Assembly: GCA_020853975.1 (NCBI GenBank)
Contig: JADYXW010000009.1
Span: 1-63,780 of the forward strand
Length of the DNA stretch: 63,780 bases
From: Phycisphaerales bacterium
GTDB lineage: Bacteria; Planctomycetota; Phycisphaerae; Phycisphaerales; UBA1924
Direction of reading: 5' to 3'
The notes below the pieces were generated by a model. It worked only from the letters and a program-made list of their open reading frames with translations. It did no database searches and was not told where the DNA came from. Both the position numbers and the translations under genes were made by a program. Positions 50,273 to 58,547 of the stretch are shown here, one piece after another. Each line of letters opens with the position of its first letter. Position 1 is the first letter of the stretch.

Positions 50273-51976
50273 TCAGGGAGTGCGGATCATCACCGGGCTC
50301 TGGCCGGAGCGCATCGCGGTCCGGAACTGCGCCCACTTCGCGAACGCGGGCTTCGGCTGGCCGTTGGGCTGGAGCAGGCCGCCCCCGGGCATCTCCGTCG
50401 GGTTCGAGCCCGCCGGAGGGTCACTCAGGTCCTGCCAGCAGACGCTCTGCACGTAGGGCTTCGCGCAGGCGATGGCGAGCAGGTGGGTCATCCACTCGGC
50501 CTGGGAGGCCTCGCTCCAGGGCTGGCGCCAATAGCCGGGTTCGTACGGGTCTTCGGCGTCCGCGCCAGCCCGGGGCTTGTAGGGCCGGGGTGCGACCGGG
50601 GCGCTCGGCGCCCCCGCCGCGGAGATCGCGATGGGCCGTTCCAGCCCCGCGAACCGGTCCAGCATCGCCGAGAGGCCCATCATGTCGCGGGTGGCAAGGC
50701 CGGGCTCCGCGTGGCCCATCTGCACCCGCAGGCCGAGCGCGTCGATGTTCAGCCCCGCCTGCACCACCGCATCCGCGTAGAGGTATGGCGGGATCGACCG
50801 GCGGTTGAGCGCGTGATACTCGCCCCAGGGCTGCGCCACCTCGACCTGGATCTTCGCCGTCGGCTGCAGCTTCCGCACCAGCAGCACGCACAGCCTGGTG
50901 AGGTCCATGATCTGGTCGAAGCTGATCTTGAAGTTCGTGTTGACGTTCAGCCCGCTGCAGACCGTCCAGCGGCTGATGGTCCGCCGGTACCGCGTCACCA
51001 CCGCCTGAACATGCTCAAAGACCAGCTCCCGCAGCGTCTCGTAGTCGTTCTCCCAGATGAAGAGCCAGTCCGGCGTGCACTGGGGCCGAAAGTCAATCAG
51101 TGGCCCGCCCACGATCGGCAGCTTCGCCTGCCGTACCGCCCACTCGATCCACCGGTCTGTGGAGCCGAACGCGTACTTCCCCTCCACGGGCTCCATGTCG
51201 ATCCAGCGCAGGGGCATGGTCACAAAGTCGCACGACGCGGTCACGGCCCGCTGCTGGGGCTCGCTGAACTGCCCCGGGCTGATCGCGCAGCCCATCTGGG
51301 GCAGCCCCGCCACCACCACGTGCCCGGCCCCGGGCACCGCCACCGGGGCGCCCGCGGGCGGAACCTCGGGTGTCAGCCTCGACAGGTGCGTGTGGGCCTC
51401 CTTGTACCCCTGCCCGCTCACCCGGGCCCCCAGACCCTTCTCCGCGTTCAGCATCGTGAGCTGCTCGCCCGCGCTGATCGCAAGGCTCATCGCCCCCGTC
51501 GCGATCCGGTCCGCCTTCGCGCAGAACCCGTGGCTCTGGCCCTCACCGTTCTCCTCCCGCTGCGCCACCAGCGCCGACGTGAACGCTTGTCTCGCACGCT
51601 CGAACTGCTGCATGCAGGGCGTCTCGGCGGACAGGTCGAATAGCCCCCAATCCTCCAGCTTGTTCAAGAACAGCATGATCCGGTGCCGGGCCAGCTCGAT
51701 CGACAGCAGGTACGGGCCCGGCCGCTCGGGGAGCAGGCACGTCTGCACCGCCAGCAGCCCCAGGTCCCCCCCGCCCTCGCCCTCGGGCATCCGAACCGGG
51801 AGCTGCACCAGCAGCGCCGCGGCCTGAGACTGGTTCTTCTCCGCCTCCACGACCCCGTCACGGATCCGGATCGAGCCCTGCATAGGGATCTCGTCCGGCC
51901 CGATCAGCAGCGCGTGCCGGGGCGGGTACTTCCCGGCCTCGACTCCCTCAGGATCAAACACCACGTAGGTCTGCAC
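50273..51976 (-). CDS. GH10-like protein lacking the catalytic glutamates
   Basis: 567 residues from a GTG at 51976 with GGAG ~11 bases upstream. The C-terminal ~350 residues follow the glycoside hydrolase family 10 barrel (FVTMPLRWIDMEPVEGKY, GGPLIDFRPQCTPDWLF, SRWTVCSGLNVN, ALGLRVQMGHAEPGL, VQSVCWQDLSDP, and GGGLLQPNGQPKPAFAKW). GH10 xylanases carry the acid/base Glu at VVNE and the nucleophile in TELD. Here these read CSGL and ISAAG, so both glutamates are missing. The N-terminal ~230 residues are a separate domain of unknown fold. No signal peptide. I infer a carbohydrate-binding or pseudoenzyme role. Confidence 0.68.
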   Translation of the reverse strand: MQTYVVFDPEGVEAGKYPPRHALLIGPDEIPMQGSIRIRDGVVEAEKNQSQAAALLVQLPVRMPEGEGGGDLGLLAVQTCLLPERPGPYLLSIELARHRIMLFLNKLEDWGLFDLSAETPCMQQFERARQAFTSALVAQREENGEGQSHGFCAKADRIATGAMSLAISAGEQLTMLNAEKGLGARVSGQGYKEAHTHLSRLTPEVPPAGAPVAVPGAGHVVVAGLPQMGCAISPGQFSEPQQRAVTASCDFVTMPLRWIDMEPVEGKYAFGSTDRWIEWAVRQAKLPIVGGPLIDFRPQCTPDWLFIWENDYETLRELVFEHVQAVVTRYRRTISRWTVCSGLNVNTNFKISFDQIMDLTRLCVLLVRKLQPTAKIQVEVAQPWGEYHALNRRSIPPYLYADAVVQAGLNIDALGLRVQMGHAEPGLATRDMMGLSAMLDRFAGLERPIAISAAGAPSAPVAPRPYKPRAGADAEDPYEPGYWRQPWSEASQAEWMTHLLAIACAKPYVQSVCWQDLSDPPAGSNPTEMPGGGLLQPNGQPKPAFAKWAQFRTAMRSGQSPVMIRTP

Positions 51977-52119
51977 GCGCGGGGTACTCCAGGCAGCGAA
52001 CAGACATCGTTCGTCCGTTGTGCGCTCCGGTCGACCCGCCCGGGGCACCTTTTCTGGCCCGCCCGGCCCGTTGACGATTGCCCACGCGCCGAGCCCTCCC
52101 CCCGGGCCAATGCTTCCTC

Positions 52120-53031
52120 ATGCCCGACGCCCTCCTGTCCAGCAGCCTCAACCTCCCCGGCCTCCGCCGCGGAAAGGTCCGCGACGTCTACGACCTGCCC
52201 CAGGACCGTCTGCTCATCATCGCCACCGACCGCATCTCCGCGTTCGACGTCGTCATGCCCACCGCCGTTCCGGGCAAGGGCCGCCTGCTCACCTCCCTCT
52301 CCACGTTCTGGCTCAGGTTTATCGAGGCCCGCGGCCTGTGCCGCACACACCTTCTTTCCACCGATGTCGCGCAGGTTCCCGCCTCCGCCTTTTCCACGGG
52401 CGGCACCACCGCCGCGCAACTCGCCGGCCGCTCCACCATCGCCCGGAAGGCCCGCGTCATACCCATCGAGTGCGTCGCGCGCGGGTATCTCGAGGGCTCG
52501 GGCTGGAAGGAGTACCAGGCCACCGGCTCGGTCTGCGGCGTGGCGCTCCCCGCGGGCCTCCGCCAGTGCGACAGACTCCCGCACCCTATCTTCACCCCCG
52601 CCACCAAGGAAGAGCAGGGCGCTCACGACCAGAACATCTCCTTCGAGCAGGCATCCGCGCTCGTCGGCACGCCCCTGATGACCCGGCTGCGTGACCTCAC
52701 CCTGGCCATCTACAACGCCGCCGCGTCGTACGCGCTCACGCGGGGCATCATCATCGCCGACACCAAGTTCGAGTTCGGCTTTCAGGGCGAAGACCTGCTC
52801 CTCATCGATGAAGCGCTCACGCCCGACAGCTCCCGCTTCTGGCCCGCCTCGACCTACAAGCCGGGCGGCCCGCAGAAGAGCTTCGACAAGCAGTTCCTCC
52901 GCGAGTGGCTGGAAGGCCTCGTCTCATCCGGGCAGTGGCGCAAGCAGGCGCCCGGGCCGGAGATCCCGCCGGACATCCTCGCCGCAACACTCAGCCGCTA
53001 CCAGTCCGCCGTGGACTCGCTCGTCCCCTGA
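52120..53031 (+). CDS. purC: Phosphoribosylaminoimidazole-succinocarboxamide synthase PurC
   Basis: 303 residues. Joins CAIR with aspartate using ATP in purine synthesis. Typical segments are RRGKVRDVYDLPQDRLLII, ATDRISAFDVVMPTAVPGKG, VARGYLEGSGWKEYQATG, FTPATKEEQGAHDQNISF, IIADTKFEFGFQGEDLLLID and DEALTPDSSRFWPA. Length is of the longer bacterial/eukaryote-like PurC. There is no Shine-Dalgarno; the first ATG in this family register is at 52120. purT follows on the same strand 26 bases later. These two purine genes are not with the rest of the pathway in this window. Confidence 0.96.
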   Translation: MPDALLSSSLNLPGLRRGKVRDVYDLPQDRLLIIATDRISAFDVVMPTAVPGKGRLLTSLSTFWLRFIEARGLCRTHLLSTDVAQVPASAFSTGGTTAAQLAGRSTIARKARVIPIECVARGYLEGSGWKEYQATGSVCGVALPAGLRQCDRLPHPIFTPATKEEQGAHDQNISFEQASALVGTPLMTRLRDLTLAIYNAAASYALTRGIIIADTKFEFGFQGEDLLLIDEALTPDSSRFWPASTYKPGGPQKSFDKQFLREWLEGLVSSGQWRKQAPGPEIPPDILAATLSRYQSAVDSLVP

Positions 53032-53057
53032 CCCTCGCGCCCTTCCGGACCAGCCCC

Positions 53058-54308
53058 ATGCACCCCCCAACCCTACTCCTCCTCGGCTCGGGCGAACTGG
53101 GCAAGGAAGTCGCCATCTCCGCGAAGCGGCTGGGCTGCCGCGTCGTCGCGGTGGATTCCTACGACCACGCCCCCGCGATGCAGGTCTCCGACGCCCGCGA
53201 GGTTATCGACATGCTCCACGCGCCCTCGCTCCGAAGGGCCGTGCGGCGGCACGTGATGCCGGGCGAGGGCTTCATCGTCCCGGAGATCGAGGCCATCCGT
53301 ACCGAAGAGCTCCTCGCGCTCGAGCGCCGGGGCTACAGCGTCGTCCCCTCGGCCCGTGCCGCGAACCTCACGATGAACCGCGATGCGATCCGCGACCTCG
53401 CGGCGTCGCGCCTTCGCCTGCCTACCGCCAGATTCGCCTACGCGCAATCCGCCGCCGAACTCCAGGCCTCGATCACGGGGAAGAAGGGCACCGGCCTCCC
53501 CGCGGTGGTCAAGCCCGTCATGTCCTCCAGCGGCAAGGGGCAGTCCGACGTGAAGTGCGCCGGCGACATCGCCGCCGCGTGGGACTACGCCGTGAGCAGC
53601 ATGCGAGGCGACCGCCCGCGCGTGATCGCAGAAGAGTTCATCGACTTCGACTACGAGATCACGCTCCTCACCATCCGCCAGAGACCGATCGTTGCGGGCA
53701 AACGCGTCCCGGAAGCAAGACGCACGCTCTTTGTGAGGCCGATAGGCCACCGCCAGGAGCGGGGCGACTACCAGGAATCCTGGATGCCCTGCCCCATGAA
53801 GCCCGCGCTCGTGCGGGCCGCCCGTCGCATGGCCCGAACCATCACCGCCGAGATCGCCGGGCCCAGCGGCGCCGGGCTCTTCGGCGTGGAGTTCTTTGTG
53901 CGGGGCAACGGCGTCATCTTCTCCGAGCTCTCCCCACGCCCCCATGACACCGGCATGGTCACCATGATCTCGCAGGACCTGTCCGAGTTCGACCTCCACG
54001 TCCGCGCGATCCTGGGCCTGCCGATCCCGCCCATCCGCTACGAGAAGGCCGCCGCCAGCGCCGTCATCCTCTCTCCCGGCCCCATCGCGGGCCCGCCGGA
54101 CTTCCCGGGTGTGGAGAAAGCCCTCGCCGCCCCTGGCGTGCAAGTGCGGCTCTTCGGCAAGCCCTCCGCGCGCAAGTACCGACGCATGGGCGTGGCGCTC
54201 GCGGTGGGGCCTTCCGCCGCGGCCGCCCGCAAGGCCGCGACCCGCGCAGCCTCGCTCGTGCGAGTCGTCCCGAGGGTCACGCCGAAGGCAGCCCGACGTG
54301 CTCGCTGA
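53058..54308 (+). CDS. purT: Formate-dependent phosphoribosylglycinamide formyltransferase PurT
   Basis: 416 residues. An ATP-grasp enzyme making formyl-GAR from GAR, formate and ATP, replacing the folate-dependent PurN step. Signatures are LLLGSGELGKEVAISAKRLG, AANLTMNRDAIRDLAAS, VVKPVMSSSGKGQSDVK, GDYQESWMPCPM, GLFGVEFFVRGNGVIFSELS and SPRPHDTGMVTMISQDLSEF, HVRAILGLP. The ATP-grasp and PurT signature are intact. The stop overlaps the 3' end of the ribB gene on the opposite strand by 32 bases (tail-to-tail). Confidence 0.96.
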   Translation: MHPPTLLLLGSGELGKEVAISAKRLGCRVVAVDSYDHAPAMQVSDAREVIDMLHAPSLRRAVRRHVMPGEGFIVPEIEAIRTEELLALERRGYSVVPSARAANLTMNRDAIRDLAASRLRLPTARFAYAQSAAELQASITGKKGTGLPAVVKPVMSSSGKGQSDVKCAGDIAAAWDYAVSSMRGDRPRVIAEEFIDFDYEITLLTIRQRPIVAGKRVPEARRTLFVRPIGHRQERGDYQESWMPCPMKPALVRAARRMARTITAEIAGPSGAGLFGVEFFVRGNGVIFSELSPRPHDTGMVTMISQDLSEFDLHVRAILGLPIPPIRYEKAAASAVILSPGPIAGPPDFPGVEKALAAPGVQVRLFGKPSARKYRRMGVALAVGPSAAAARKAATRAASLVRVVPRVTPKAARRAR

Positions 54309-55458
54309 TCGTCAGGCCGAAGGCCTCCAGCCCCGGCAGGGCCCGCTTGGAGTTCGTGATCAGCCTCAGGCGGCTGAGCCCCAGTCCTCGCAGGATTTGG
54401 CCGCCGATGCCGAACTCACGCAGCGTCATGGGCGTACCCGGCGGCGGCGGGTCGTCCGCGTCGTGCTGGTGACCCCGGATCGTCTGCAGGTCGCCCTCCA
54501 GATCTCCCTCGCCACCCCGCGCGCCGCTGGTCCGCAGATACACGATCGCTCCGCGGCCTTCCCTCTGGATCATCTCCATCGCCGCGCGCAACGAGTCCCC
54601 CGTCGGTCCCGAGGGCGAAGAGTCCAGGTCGCCGAACACGTCGCCCATCAGGTGCCTGCGGTGCATGCGCACCAGCACCGGCTCGTCGATCTGCAGCACC
54701 CCCCCCGGGCCCGTCACGCCGATCTCTCCGACCGTCAACGCCAGGTGGGGCAGCGGGTCCACCAGGCTCTCAAAGAGCAATGCGTTGAACGTCCCCAGAG
54801 CCGTCCGCACCGGCCGGGTCGGCCCCACGCGCTTCACGAGAGACTCCCTCGCCACGCGGTGCTCGATGATCTGCGCAACCGAGCACATCTTTAGCTTGTG
54901 CTCGACGCAGAACTTCTCCAGGTCCGGCACGCGGGCCATCTCCCCGTCGGGCTTCATGATCTCGATGATCGCCGCCGCCGGATACAGCCCCGCCAGGCGG
55001 CAGAGGTCCAGCGAGCCTTCCGTCTGCCCCGTCCGCACCAGCACCCCGCCGGTGCGGCTCCGCAGCGGGTTGATGTGCCCGGGCCTCACGAAGTCGTCCC
55101 GCCCGTACTGCGGGTCGATCACCATCCGGATGCACCTCGCCCGCTCTTTCGCAGAGACGCCCGTCGTCCCGCCGTGCCTCGGGTGCAGGTCCAGCGAGAC
55201 CGTGAACGCCGTGCCCCGCATGGTGGTGTTCTCGGCGGACTGCGGGTGCAGCCCCAGCCGGTCGCAGTCGTCCTCCGTCAGCGACAGGCACATGTACCCG
55301 AGCGCGTGCCTCAGCATGAACGTGACCGCATCCGGGGTCACGAACTGCGCGGGCAGGACGAGGTCCCCCTCGTTCTCCCGGCTCTCGTCGTCCGTCAGGA
55401 CGACCATCTTCCCGGCACGCAGGTCGTCGAGCACCTCACTGATCGGCGAGAACGGCAT
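54277..55458 (-). CDS. RibB-type DHBP synthase fused to a GTP-cyclohydrolase-II-like domain, with altered active sites
   Basis: 393 residues from the ATG at 55458; TACGCT lies five bases upstream (55469-55464). The N-half is 3,4-dihydroxy-2-butanone-4-phosphate synthase (DDESRENEGDL, GTAFTVSLDL, TTGVSAKERA, RPGHINPLRS, GLYPAAAIIEIMKPDG). In the metal-ligand motif GHTEA the His is Gln (RTGQTEGSLDL, Gln145). The C-half aligns with GTP cyclohydrolase II (RMHRRHLMGDVFGDL) but the three zinc Cys are His269, Ser280 and Pro282. RibBX variants with a dead RibA domain are known; the Gln145 change is extra. It may still be active or be regulatory. Confidence 0.85.
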   Translation of the reverse strand: MPFSPISEVLDDLRAGKMVVLTDDESRENEGDLVLPAQFVTPDAVTFMLRHALGYMCLSLTEDDCDRLGLHPQSAENTTMRGTAFTVSLDLHPRHGGTTGVSAKERARCIRMVIDPQYGRDDFVRPGHINPLRSRTGGVLVRTGQTEGSLDLCRLAGLYPAAAIIEIMKPDGEMARVPDLEKFCVEHKLKMCSVAQIIEHRVARESLVKRVGPTRPVRTALGTFNALLFESLVDPLPHLALTVGEIGVTGPGGVLQIDEPVLVRMHRRHLMGDVFGDLDSSPSGPTGDSLRAAMEMIQREGRGAIVYLRTSGARGGEGDLEGDLQTIRGHQHDADDPPPPGTPMTLREFGIGGQILRGLGLSRLRLITNSKRALPGLEAFGLTISEHVGLPSA

Positions 55459-55463
55459 GCCCA

Positions 55464-55469
55464 AGCGTA
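55464..55469 (-). promoter_or_regulatory. -10-like TACGCT element of ribB
   Basis: Minus-strand TACGCT is five bases from the ATG at 55458, with no Shine-Dalgarno. Confidence 0.4.
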
Positions 55470-55482
55470 GCGGGCGATGTCC

Positions 55483-56859
55483 CTACGCCCGCGCCAGCGG
55501 CTCAAGCCTCCAGTACGTCACGCTCCGCCACAGCCACTCGATGGGGCCGTAGCGGAACCTCGCCATCCACAGCGGGCTGATCACAAAGACCTGCAGACCG
55601 TACACCAGCGCCACCAGCCCCAGCCGCTCTACGTGGGTGGTCTCGCCGAACAGCCCGCCGCCGTAGTAGTAGAACACCGTCGTGCAGACCACCGTCTGCG
55701 TCAGGTAGTTGGTGAGCGCCATTCGCCCGGTCGCCGCGAGTCGCGTGGTCAACCACGCCACCCTTCCATGGTTTGTCAGCCACGTCCACAGCGAGAGATA
55801 CCCCAACGTCATCAGCGGCGCTCCGATGGCGCCCAGGAGCGCCGCCGAGCCCATCCGCAGCGCGAGCCCGGAGCCCTCCTTACCCCCGGACATCAGGTAC
55901 ACACCGGCTCCGACCAGCGGCAGGCCCACCGCCAGCCCAAGCACCATGAGCCGCCTGTGCAGTGCCGAGCGGTCCACGCCAAAGAACCCGGACCCCGCGA
56001 GCCCCGCCCCGATGAAGAACATCGCGATGATCGTCCACCCGAACCCGAGCATCACGAACACAAGCATCATCACCCACGTGAACGCCCTGAAGAGGAACAC
56101 CTGCGAGTAGGGCCCGTCGTGGTACGCGCGCCGCTCCAGCTCGTGCCACACCCCGCTGTCCGGCTGCTGGATCTGTTGCGTCTTGAATCCCCAGATCAGC
56201 TCGCCAAATGGCGTGCTCCAGAAAGGTTCCGCGGGCTTCTGTTTCGCCCCGGCTTGTCCCGAGGCCTGGTCGGCGGGTTCGCCCACGTTGGGGGCCGCCT
56301 CGCCCTCGGCCGTCGGCGATTGTGTCGCGAGAGCCGCCTTCTGCTTGGCCGCCTCCGCCTGGCCCAGCGCCGTGATCGCCATGAAGCCCGCGGACAGCAC
56401 TCCCGCGATTGCGAGAATCACGGCGCCCGTGACGATCTTGGCTCTGGCCCCGACGAACCCGAAGATAAGGAGCGCCACACCCGCAACCGCGTACAGGAAC
56501 AGGATGTCGCCATACCAGAGCAGCATCGCGTGCGCAAAGCCCATCAGCAGGAGGAACCCCAGCCGCCTCAGATACACCCGGGCCCACCCCGGCCCCGCCG
56601 CCCTCGCCCGCTGGAGCGCGAAGCCCGCCCCAAAGAGCAGCGAGAACAGCAGGTAGAACTTCCCCGTGCACAGCACCAGCGTGCCGAAGTGCACCGCGTT
56701 GTTCCACAGACCCCCGACCGACCCCATGTGCATCATGGTGCCGAAGGGCTCGGCGAAGAGCGTGATGTTCACGAGAAAGATGCCCAGCAGGGCGAAGCCA
56801 CGCACCACGTCGATCGCCTGCACCCGCTGGGTCTCGCTCACCGGTTGCGCATGCTGCAT
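55483..56859 (-). CDS. DUF418-domain membrane protein
   Basis: 458 residues from the ATG at 56859, with GGGAGG upstream (and a TACGAT hexamer about 21 bases before it). The start RVQAIDVVRGFALLGIFLVNI is typical of DUF418 proteins; ten or so hydrophobic segments follow, including LLFSLLFGAGFALQRARA, PLMTLGYLSLWTWLTNHGR and TGRMALTNYLTQTVVCTTVF. A ~100-residue hydrophilic loop (about 190-260, Ala/Glu/Gln-rich) lies between helices. Function is not established for the family, although transport or acyl/peptide handling has been suggested. It is convergent with neither neighbour. Confidence 0.85.
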   Translation of the reverse strand: MQHAQPVSETQRVQAIDVVRGFALLGIFLVNITLFAEPFGTMMHMGSVGGLWNNAVHFGTLVLCTGKFYLLFSLLFGAGFALQRARAAGPGWARVYLRRLGFLLLMGFAHAMLLWYGDILFLYAVAGVALLIFGFVGARAKIVTGAVILAIAGVLSAGFMAITALGQAEAAKQKAALATQSPTAEGEAAPNVGEPADQASGQAGAKQKPAEPFWSTPFGELIWGFKTQQIQQPDSGVWHELERRAYHDGPYSQVFLFRAFTWVMMLVFVMLGFGWTIIAMFFIGAGLAGSGFFGVDRSALHRRLMVLGLAVGLPLVGAGVYLMSGGKEGSGLALRMGSAALLGAIGAPLMTLGYLSLWTWLTNHGRVAWLTTRLAATGRMALTNYLTQTVVCTTVFYYYGGGLFGETTHVERLGLVALVYGLQVFVISPLWMARFRYGPIEWLWRSVTYWRLEPLARA

Positions 56860-56957
56860 GAGGGTCCTCCCGAGGTTCGGATCGTACCGAGACTCTTGGG
56901 AAGCTGCCTCGCGGTGATTCAGGAGCGGCGGCGCCGGGCGCCGGCCCTCGGGCCGCC

Positions 56958-57782
56958 TCAGCCCTTGATCTGGGCCAGCAGGGGCACGCGTTCCTGCTTG
57001 CTCACGACCACCCCGCCCGGCTTCTCGACCGTGACCGCGAACGCCGCGGGCGTCCGCACCGCGATCGCCGCCCGGATGGGGATGACCGCCGTGCCGCCCG
57101 CACCCGGCTCGAAGTCGAACACGCCGCCGTCCACCGGCTGGGGCTCGCTCCGCCCGGAATCGATGATCCAGATCTGGTACTGCTCCACCTTCCGGTCGTT
57201 CTTCGCGAGCCCAGTGATCCGCATGAACCCGCGTTGCAGCCTGTTGTTCCACAGCACCTCGCCGCTGGCCCCCGCTCCCGCGGGGTCGCCCGGGCTGGTC
57301 CAGGGGATGCGCACGGTCTCCGAGTCGCCCTCAAGCACCGTCGCGAGCTGCTCGGGCGTCGGGCTTGGGGGTGCCGGGGGCGTTCGGAGCCAGCCCAGCG
57401 CCGCGATCAGCACCGCCGCCGCCGCCGCCACCCATCCACCCCAGTCGCGGGCGCTCCGCGGCGGGGTCGTTGAGCTTGTTCCCGACGCCGCGCCGGACGC
57501 CGAGCCGCTGCCGCGTTCTCGCGCCGCCCGGGCGAGGATCGCGCTCCGCACGTGCGCGGGCATCTGCTCCCGCTCCACGCCCGCCGCGATCAGCTCTCCC
57601 GCCACTCGGTGCATGTCATCCTCGCCGATCACCCGTCCCTGCTCGTCGTTCAGCCCGTCCGCCAGGAGCGTGTCGAGCTCCGCTCGTTCCTCGCGAGAGA
57701 GCGCGCCGGTGGCCTCGTCCGCGAGCAGCGCGAGCAGACGCTCAACCTTTGCACGATCGGGATGTGCAGGTTTGCCGGTCAT
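56958..57782 (-). CDS. Anti-sigma factor (RskA-like)
   Basis: 274 residues. N-terminal helices with an Ala/Glu-rich anti-sigma domain (PDRAKVERLLALLADEA, REERAELDTLLADG), no zinc-binding HxxxCxxC, then one transmembrane helix (WGGWVAAAAAVLIAALGWL) and a periplasmic RskA-like beta domain (LQRGFMRITGLAKND, then QYQIWIID). It overlaps the ECF sigma gene by four bases (ATGA), the usual arrangement of a sigma with its inhibitor. Proteolysis or conformational signals release the sigma. Confidence 0.85.
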   Translation of the reverse strand: MTGKPAHPDRAKVERLLALLADEATGALSREERAELDTLLADGLNDEQGRVIGEDDMHRVAGELIAAGVEREQMPAHVRSAILARAARERGSGSASGAASGTSSTTPPRSARDWGGWVAAAAAVLIAALGWLRTPPAPPSPTPEQLATVLEGDSETVRIPWTSPGDPAGAGASGEVLWNNRLQRGFMRITGLAKNDRKVEQYQIWIIDSGRSEPQPVDGGVFDFEPGAGGTAVIPIRAAIAVRTPAAFAVTVEKPGGVVVSKQERVPLLAQIKG

Positions 57783-58327
57783 CCCGCGCCCTCCAGCACT
57801 CCCGCCCCGAGTGCCTCTCGAAGCCTCGTGAGCCCACGCCTGATCCGGGTCTTCACCGTGCCCACGGGGATGTTGATTGCCTGGGCCACACGCTCGTGGC
57901 TCAGCCCGTGCATCACGCTCAGTGAGATGACCTCCCGCTCCTCGCTGCTCAGCCCCTGCAGCGCTTCAAGCGCCCGCGCCGCCTCCGCGCCGCCCCCCGC
58001 CGCGGGCGCCGACGCATCCCTTTCGGTGCTCGCAGCGAGCCCCGCGACCGCCCTGCCCCGGGCCGCCGCCCTTCGCTGCTGGTCCGTCAGCCTCCGGTGC
58101 GCGATCGTGGCGATGAACGCCGCCTCGCCCCCGCGCCCCGGGTCGTACCGGCCCGCCTGCCTCCACACCTCCGCAAAGACATCCTGCACCGCGTCCTCGG
58201 GGTCCTCGCCGATCGGCCTCAGGTACCGGTTCGCCAGCGACCACACCATCCCGCCATACTCGTCGAGACACAACGCCACCGCCGCGTGGTCGCCCCGTGC
58301 AGCGCGTTGGAGGAGTGTCTCTGCCAT
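57779..58327 (-). CDS. ECF-type RNA polymerase sigma factor
   Basis: 182 residues. Region 2 is LCLDEYGGMVWSLANRYL, DPEDAVQDVFAEVWRQAGRY with the polymerase-binding part, and region 4 is LQGLSSEEREVISLSVMHG, LSHERVAQAINIPVGTVKTR (helix-turn-helix for -35). The middle is Ala/Gly-rich (residues 95-120). Its anti-sigma partner overlaps it downstream. Targets are unknown; the neighbours on the plus strand (secreted PEP-CTERM proteins) are candidates only by position. No Shine-Dalgarno before the ATG. Confidence 0.93.
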   Translation of the reverse strand: MAETLLQRAARGDHAAVALCLDEYGGMVWSLANRYLRPIGEDPEDAVQDVFAEVWRQAGRYDPGRGGEAAFIATIAHRRLTDQQRRAAARGRAVAGLAASTERDASAPAAGGGAEAARALEALQGLSSEEREVISLSVMHGLSHERVAQAINIPVGTVKTRIRRGLTRLREALGAGVLEGAG

Positions 58328-58473
58328 GCCCGTGTGACGCCGGCCCTTCGCACGCCGCGCAGGGTCGGATTCAGGTCATCCTAGCGATCCCGCTGTCCCG
58401 GCGACCCCACGCCCGCAGAATCCGTTGATCCCACATCCGAATCCGCCCGTGCGGCGAAGGGCCGGCGGAGGTT

Positions 58474-58496
58474 GCCCCCGCCGCGTTGGCGGGGGC
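58474..58496 (+). repeat. Stem-loop in the DUF4394 5' region
   Basis: GCCCCCGCC and GGCGGGGGC are perfect complements (9 bp) around GCGTT. It lies between divergent genes, so it cannot be a terminator of either neighbour. A second stem-loop follows at 58502-58520. Confidence 0.6.
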
Positions 58497-58501
58497 GCGC
58501 T

Positions 58502-58520
58502 GCCGTCCCGTCAGGACGGC
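58502..58520 (+). repeat. Second stem-loop in the DUF4394 5' region
   Basis: GCCGTCC and GGACGGC (7 bp, perfect) flank a CGTCA loop. It sits 27 bases before the DUF4394 ATG and just before its AGGAG. Together the two hairpins could set expression or stability of the secreted-protein message. Confidence 0.6.
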
Positions 58521-58547
58521 GTGTCAGGAGAAAAGGAGTCGTCCATC

